Assembly (NCBI GenBank): GCA_018398765.1 | Contig: JAHBMJ010002174.1 | Location: 1 to 21,901, forward strand | From: Chromera velia | Lineage: Eukaryota > Sar > Chromeraceae | Length of the DNA stretch: 21,901 bases | Direction of reading: 5' to 3' | Shown: in pieces, positions 19,701 to 21,901 of the stretch | Layout: every line of letters starts with the position of its first letter | Position numbering within the stretch: position 1 is the first letter of the stretch | The notes under the pieces: generated by a model | Told to the model about the DNA's origin: nothing | The model's input: the letters and a program-made list of their open reading frames with translations, nothing else | Database searches by the model: none | Position numbers and translations under genes: made by a program

Positions 19701-21398
19701 GTGCGTGCGCTCATGCGTTGCATACCTTTCGGATCAGATAGAGGCCCAACCAGGCGAGTCCGAAAGAGTCCTCGCTGCTCACGAGTGCAGACATTTGCTG
19801 CATGCACATTGTCACGGGAGCGCAGACAGAAAAGAAAGGAAAGGAAAGAGACAAGAAAGATAGAATTCGAGGAGTACGGATGCAAACACAGACAGGTTGA
19901 AAGGAACAGACGGACTGATTGATCTACATGCAGAGCAAAGAAATAAAGGAGGGGCAGCTTCAGCCCCATCCCTCCATACAGCAGCGACCGGAGTATCGTC
20001 TCTTACATTGCGCTCGCCCCTCTGTCCGGGTGAACAGGAAGGAGCAGAGCCGTGTACCCACTTTTGAGAGATCCAGTTTGTGAAGAAAGATGCCGAGAGC
20101 CTTCTCTCTTGAACAGATTCCCAGGGTTGTCGTGGAGGCAGTCGTGTGCGTATCGTCTGTTTCAGGACCGAATGATGCTCCAGTTTCCTGAATTCATTCA
20201 TGTATGCAGAGCGCGCAGGTGCGTTGAAGGTCACTGGGGCAGCAAGGAAGTTGAAAAAGCTTCCTACACCAAGCGTCCGACTTTGCCGGTCTGTTTGGGT
20301 GATGGAATCAACTTCTTTTCGGCGTGATTGATTATGGCAGGCCTGAACTTATTTTCCGCCTGTCTTTCTGTTCAACCGCTTTTCGTATGCCGTTCGTGAT
20401 AGATTGTTTCATTTCTTTGTGCATCTGTCTCCTCCCCCTGTCCGCAGCCTTCCTGATAGATTGTCTCATTTCTTTGTGCATCTGTCTCCGCCTGTTTGCA
20501 GCCTTCCTGATAGATTGTCTCATTTCTTTGTGCATCTGTCTCCTCCGCCTGTCTGCAGCCTTCCTGATAGATTGTCTCATTTCTTTGTGCATCTGTCTCC
20601 TCCTGTCTGCAGCCTTCCCACCCTTCCCTCCTTTCTCCCCTGCTTCCTTCCCTCCCTCCTTCCTTCCTTTTTCCAACCTTCCTTTCTTCCTTCCTTTCAT
20701 CCTTCCTTTCCTCCTTCCTTCCTTTCTTCATTCATTCATTCATTCATTCATTCGTTCGTTCGTTCGTTCCTTCCTTCCTTCCTTCCTTCCTTTGTTTGTT
20801 CCCTCTTCTTTAAGGCACAAAACAAACAAAAGAAAATTCGTAGAGGTACTCAAAGACCATACCGACAGGCAGACAGACAGAGAGACAGGCAGAAAGGAAG
20901 GAAGAAAGGAAGAAAGAGACAAAACTGACGCTTGGAACCTCTTCAAGCTTGAACAGTTTCTTAAGCTCTTTCGGTCTCTTCTCCCTGGTCATGCAGGCAA
21001 GTTTCAGGCAACAGAGGTCAAGGAGAGATTCAATGTGCAGAAAGTTCGCCGCCTGCACAAAGAAAGGAAGAAAAAAAAGCAAGCAAGCAAGGAACTGGGA
21101 TTCACAGTTGATGCTGCAAAAGAGAAGGTGTTGAGGGGGGTAAGAAGGAGCCAATTTGGACACAAAAAAGATTGCCTGGTCACCCTCTCATGCAGTCTCT
21201 TTGATCAGTGCACACAAAAACCGTCTCGCTTTAGTTGTCTATCGCTCCCTCCCGTTCCGTCCCCCCCCCCCCTCTCTCGCTCTCTGTGCGTGTGTCCGTG
21301 AGAGAGAGAAACAGAGGGTAGTGACAAACCAAAAGCACTTCAACGACAATGTCCAGCTCCATCTCCTTCACGAAATTTGCGTCCCACTCGGACACAAC
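13636..21398 (-). CDS. SKP1-domain / leucine-rich-repeat fusion protein, 5' end outside window
   Basis: Fifteen minus-strand exons join with matching phases: 21398-21330, 21052-20930, 20187-20062, 19343-19280, 18902-18822, 17661-17569, 17344-17267, 16965-16879, 16573-16496, 15808-15722, 15431-15354, 14938-14852, 14566-14489, 14084-13998, 13739-13636. They sum to 1320 nt, 439 codons plus TAA. The first two exons (64 aa) match the C-terminal half of SKP1: WDANFVKEMELDIVVEVLL and AANFLHIESLLD, then the KELKKLFKL helix. The rest is ribonuclease-inhibitor-like LRR, alternating A (N.T.ESA..LFP.LPASLEEL.L) and B (IG.DGW.SL..RL..L..LK.L.L) repeats, about 26-29 aa each. SKP1 normally bridges cullin-1 and F-box proteins; RI-type LRRs bind protein partners. 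No F-box is visible. The N-terminal BTB half would lie beyond the right edge. The LRR array is firm. The join to SKP1 rests on phase agreement and on the lack of any in-frame ATG in exons 20062-20187 and 19280-19343. Confidence 0.75.
13690..13865. repeat. recent duplication, copy 1 (5' part of exon A1 plus upstream intron)
   Basis: About 175 bp matching 14516-14694, covering the acceptor side of the A exon and the preceding intron (shared caagttgcagcctgcaggca). Similarity breaks inside the exon. Confidence 0.9.
13998..14084 (-). CDS. LRR exon B1
   Basis: 87 nt after gtgtgtgcag. NWEIGFQGWASLCRRLENLD then QLKKLNLE. Donor gttagt; reading through would hit TAG two bases on, so splicing is needed for the next repeat. 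Confidence 0.86.
14489..14566 (-). CDS. LRR exon A2
   Basis: 78 nt. CNLTNESAGHLFPSLSVTLE then ELHLY. Its first half is almost identical to exon A1; the second half has diverged. Donor gtcatt. Confidence 0.87.
14516..14694. repeat. recent duplication, copy 2 (5' part of exon A2 plus upstream intron)
   Basis: Partner of 13690-13865. A shorter, weaker relative is present at about 16550-16740. Confidence 0.9.
14771..15085. repeat. recent duplication, copy 1 (exon B2 and flanks)
   Basis: About 315 bp repeated at 15641-15955 with only scattered differences, including intron sequence on both sides of the exon (for example the shared stretch around ggtttcggtcgaaaacgtaa). Confidence 0.93.
14852..14938 (-). 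CDS. LRR exon B2
   Basis: 87 nt. NMHIGMDGWRSLGERLKSLD then LLKTLDLS. Near-identical copy of B3. Confidence 0.9.
15354..15431 (-). CDS. LRR exon A3
   Basis: 78 nt after tgcctgcag... CDLNDESAIQIFPSFPAALE then KLDLY. Donor gtaagt, the best consensus donor of the array. Confidence 0.88.
15641..15955. repeat. recent duplication, copy 2 (exon B3 and flanks)
   Basis: Partner of 14771-15085 at an offset of 870 bp. Confidence 0.93.
15722..15808 (-). CDS. LRR exon B3
   Basis: 87 nt after gtgtgcag. NMHIGMDGWRSLGERLKSLD then RLKTLDLS. Only two bases differ from exon B2, and the flanking introns are also nearly identical. Confidence 0.9.
15809..16495 (-). other. LRR intron between A4 and B3
   Basis: 687 bp. 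On the minus strand 16335-16140 is one open frame starting TVGKDSTWLYVHARKEVFV; a related stretch lies in the intron between A3 and B2 (about 15175-15118). Probably duplicated intron sequence, possibly an alternative exon. Confidence 0.45.
16496..16573 (-). CDS. LRR exon A4
   Basis: 78 nt. CHVTDEGAKEIFSSLPALLE then ELEIQ. Donor gtcggt, phase 1-1. Confidence 0.86.
16879..16965 (-). CDS. LRR exon B4
   Basis: 87 nt after gcgtgcag. NHDIGSDGWKSLDERLKGLK then LLKKLNLA. Donor gtcagt. Confidence 0.88.
17267..17344 (-). CDS. LRR exon A5
   Basis: 78 nt after gccttcag. YGWNDESAKQIFSSLPASLE then QLELR. The usual Cys at its start is replaced by Tyr. Donor gtacgt. Confidence 0.85.
17569..17661 (-). CDS. 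LRR exon B5
   Basis: 93 nt, two codons longer than other B exons near its start (EHSGVGVEGCMESL). Ends LDQLKKLSLE, the consensus B strand. Donor gtaaga. Confidence 0.82.
17662..18821 (-). other. large LRR intron between A6 and B5
   Basis: 1160 bp; the right third is a pyrimidine-only tract on the plus strand. The rest (17662-18420) is mixed sequence without a recognisable exon. Confidence 0.55.
18433..18660. repeat. polypyrimidine/polypurine tract of CTTT, CCTT and CTGT repeats
   Basis: About 230 bp almost free of A on the plus strand, made of (CTTT)n, (CCTT)n and (TCTG)n blocks. It is polypurine in the LRR transcript. Mirror symmetry makes triplex (H-DNA) formation possible. Confidence 0.92.
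18822..18902 (-). CDS. LRR exon A6
   Basis: After ccctgcag. Encodes LHKICDTEELFEFLPLLPAS and VEEMKL; the LLPAS(V/L)EE core is shared with the other A exons. One codon longer than the 78-nt A exons. Donor gtgagt, phase 1-1. Confidence 0.8.
19280..19343 (-). CDS. LRR exon
   Basis: Reads QERLGPNAFCLDSPVRSIDV then S, ending G|gtcaga in phase 1. S-V/P-R-S-I-D-V-S is the L-x-x-L-x-L-S strand of an LRR. The acceptor could be either of two AGs three bases apart. Confidence 0.65.
19344..20061 (-). other. LRR gene intron
   Basis: 718 bp between the first LRR exon and the next. No exon or repeat I can support. Confidence 0.5.
20062..20187 (-). CDS. linker plus first LRR exon
   Basis: 42 codons after gaatgaattcag. 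A polar Thr-rich linker (ETGASFGPETDDTHTTAST) is followed by LGICSREKALGIFLHKLDLS, an LRR-type segment. Phase 0 on both sides. An alternative acceptor at 20156 is possible but would not fit the phase of the upstream exon. Confidence 0.6.
20397..20620. repeat. minisatellite of about 57 bp, four copies
   Basis: Unit runs from tgatagattgtctcatttct through ttgtgcatctgtctcctccg to cctgtctgcagccttcc; copies differ by small indels. It lies in the intron separating SKP1-like and LRR exons. Each unit carries ctgcag. Confidence 0.93.
20620..20800. repeat. CCTT / CATT / CGTT tetranucleotide repeats
   Basis: Pyrimidine-rich run following the 57-bp minisatellite, with successive (CCTT)n, (CATT)n and (CGTT)n blocks, as if one tetranucleotide array had drifted by single-base changes. 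Confidence 0.9.
20930..21052 (-). CDS. SKP1-like exon (dimerisation/cullin-side helices)
   Basis: 41 codons after ctttgtgcag: AANFLHIESLLDLCCLKLAC, then MTREKRPKELKKLFKLEEVPS. Matches SKP1 AANYLDIKGLLD and the conserved P-E-E-I-R-K helix in layout. The final SKP1 helices that contact the F-box (NDFTPEEE... in animals) are not found after it. Donor AGC|gtcagt. Confidence 0.82.
21330..21398 (-). CDS. SKP1-like exon (first visible)
   Basis: 23 codons after gtcgcgcag: VVSEWDANFVKEMELDIVVEVLL. Aligns to the W-D-x-x-F segment and following helix of SKP1 with one extra residue. Donor gtttgt, phase 0. Confidence 0.8.
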
Positions 21399-21540
21399 CT
21401 GCGCGACTCGATCAGATGGAAACACAAACAATCGCACAGATAGATAGACAGATGCATACATGCAAAAATAGATAGACAGATAAATCGATGGATAGATAGA
21501 AGTTACATAGGGGTACGCAAACAGATAGATGCATATATAA

Positions 21541-21541
21541 A

Positions 21542-21585
<44 letters not shown>

Positions 21586-21640
21586 AGTAGAGAGAGAAAG
21601 AGAGACAGAGAGAGAGAAGTAGAGAGAGAAAGAGAGACAG

Positions 21641-21681
<41 letters not shown>

Positions 21682-21704
21682 AGTAGAGAGAGAAAGAGAG
21701 ACAG

Positions 21705-21745
<41 letters not shown>

Positions 21746-21768
21746 AGTAGAGAGAGAAAGAGAGACAG

Positions 21769-21809
<41 letters not shown>

Positions 21810-21832
21810 AGTAGAGAGAGAAAGAGAGACAG

Positions 21833-21873
<41 letters not shown>

Positions 21874-21901
21874 AGTAGAGAGAGAAAGAGAGACAGAGAT
21901 A
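21541..21901. repeat. 64-bp higher-order (GA)n satellite at the right edge
   Basis: GA-rich array in which the word acagagatag recurs at 21637, 21701, 21765, 21829 and 21893, an exact 64-bp period. It continues to the end of the window. The SKP1-like gene's upstream exons must lie on the far side or be lost in it. Confidence 0.95.

Noticed and set aside
20052-20327. Plus-strand open frame near 20.1 kb
   Set aside because: Antisense to a better-supported LRR exon with proper splice sites and matching phase.
20324-21301. 325-codon plus-strand open frame, the longest in the window
   Set aside because: Built from the 57-bp minisatellite and CCTT repeats and then antisense to the SKP1-like exons; no protein character.

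Overview
The window reads as intron-rich nuclear DNA of a unicellular eukaryote. Coding exons are short (45-170 bp) and separated by GT-AG introns full of simple repeats. Donors are typically GTCAGT, GTGAGT or GTCCGT. Acceptors usually end in TGCAG or CATGCAG, and many are built from CCTG or CTCT repeats. TAA, TAG and TGA are all used as ordinary stops. The style, with abundant TGCATGC palindromes, suggests an alveolate alga such as a chromerid (Chromera/Vitrella-like), but this is a guess and no marker gene fixes the taxon. No bacterial genes, tRNA, rRNA or CRISPR array were seen.

Layout: (1) 88-1360, minus strand: a small EF-hand (calcium-binding) protein in at least three exons. (2) 1361-2089: a divergent intergenic region. 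(3) 2090-10498, plus strand: a 16-exon AGC-family kinase of the NDR/LATS type. The reading frame closes exactly (1806 nt, 601 codons plus stop) with all catalytic motifs present and a novel Gly/Pro/Ser-rich C-terminal tail. (4) 10499-13635: a convergent intergenic region with a 30-G run and a compositionally different AT-rich island at about 12.1-13.5 kb. (5) 13636-21398 and beyond the right edge, minus strand: an alternating array of one-repeat-per-exon, ribonuclease-inhibitor-like leucine-rich repeats. It is preceded in phase by two exons that closely match the C-terminal half of SKP1. (6) 21541-21901: a (GA)n-rich 64-bp tandem repeat. The window also begins with (GA)n, so both ends may be assembly breaks at GA repeats.

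The most interesting object is the apparent SKP1-LRR fusion. In known SCF ubiquitin ligases SKP1 and the LRRs sit on different polypeptides (SKP1, and an F-box-LRR protein). Here they appear to be joined without an F-box, and the LRR part is growing by duplication of symmetric phase-1 exons. The kinase is the other notable gene: its hydrophobic motif carries glutamate where NDR kinases have a phosphorylated Thr, and the basic insert before the activation segment is missing or very short. EF-hand protein and NDR-type kinase are divergently arranged, which is compatible with shared regulation, but nothing in the sequence proves that they work together.
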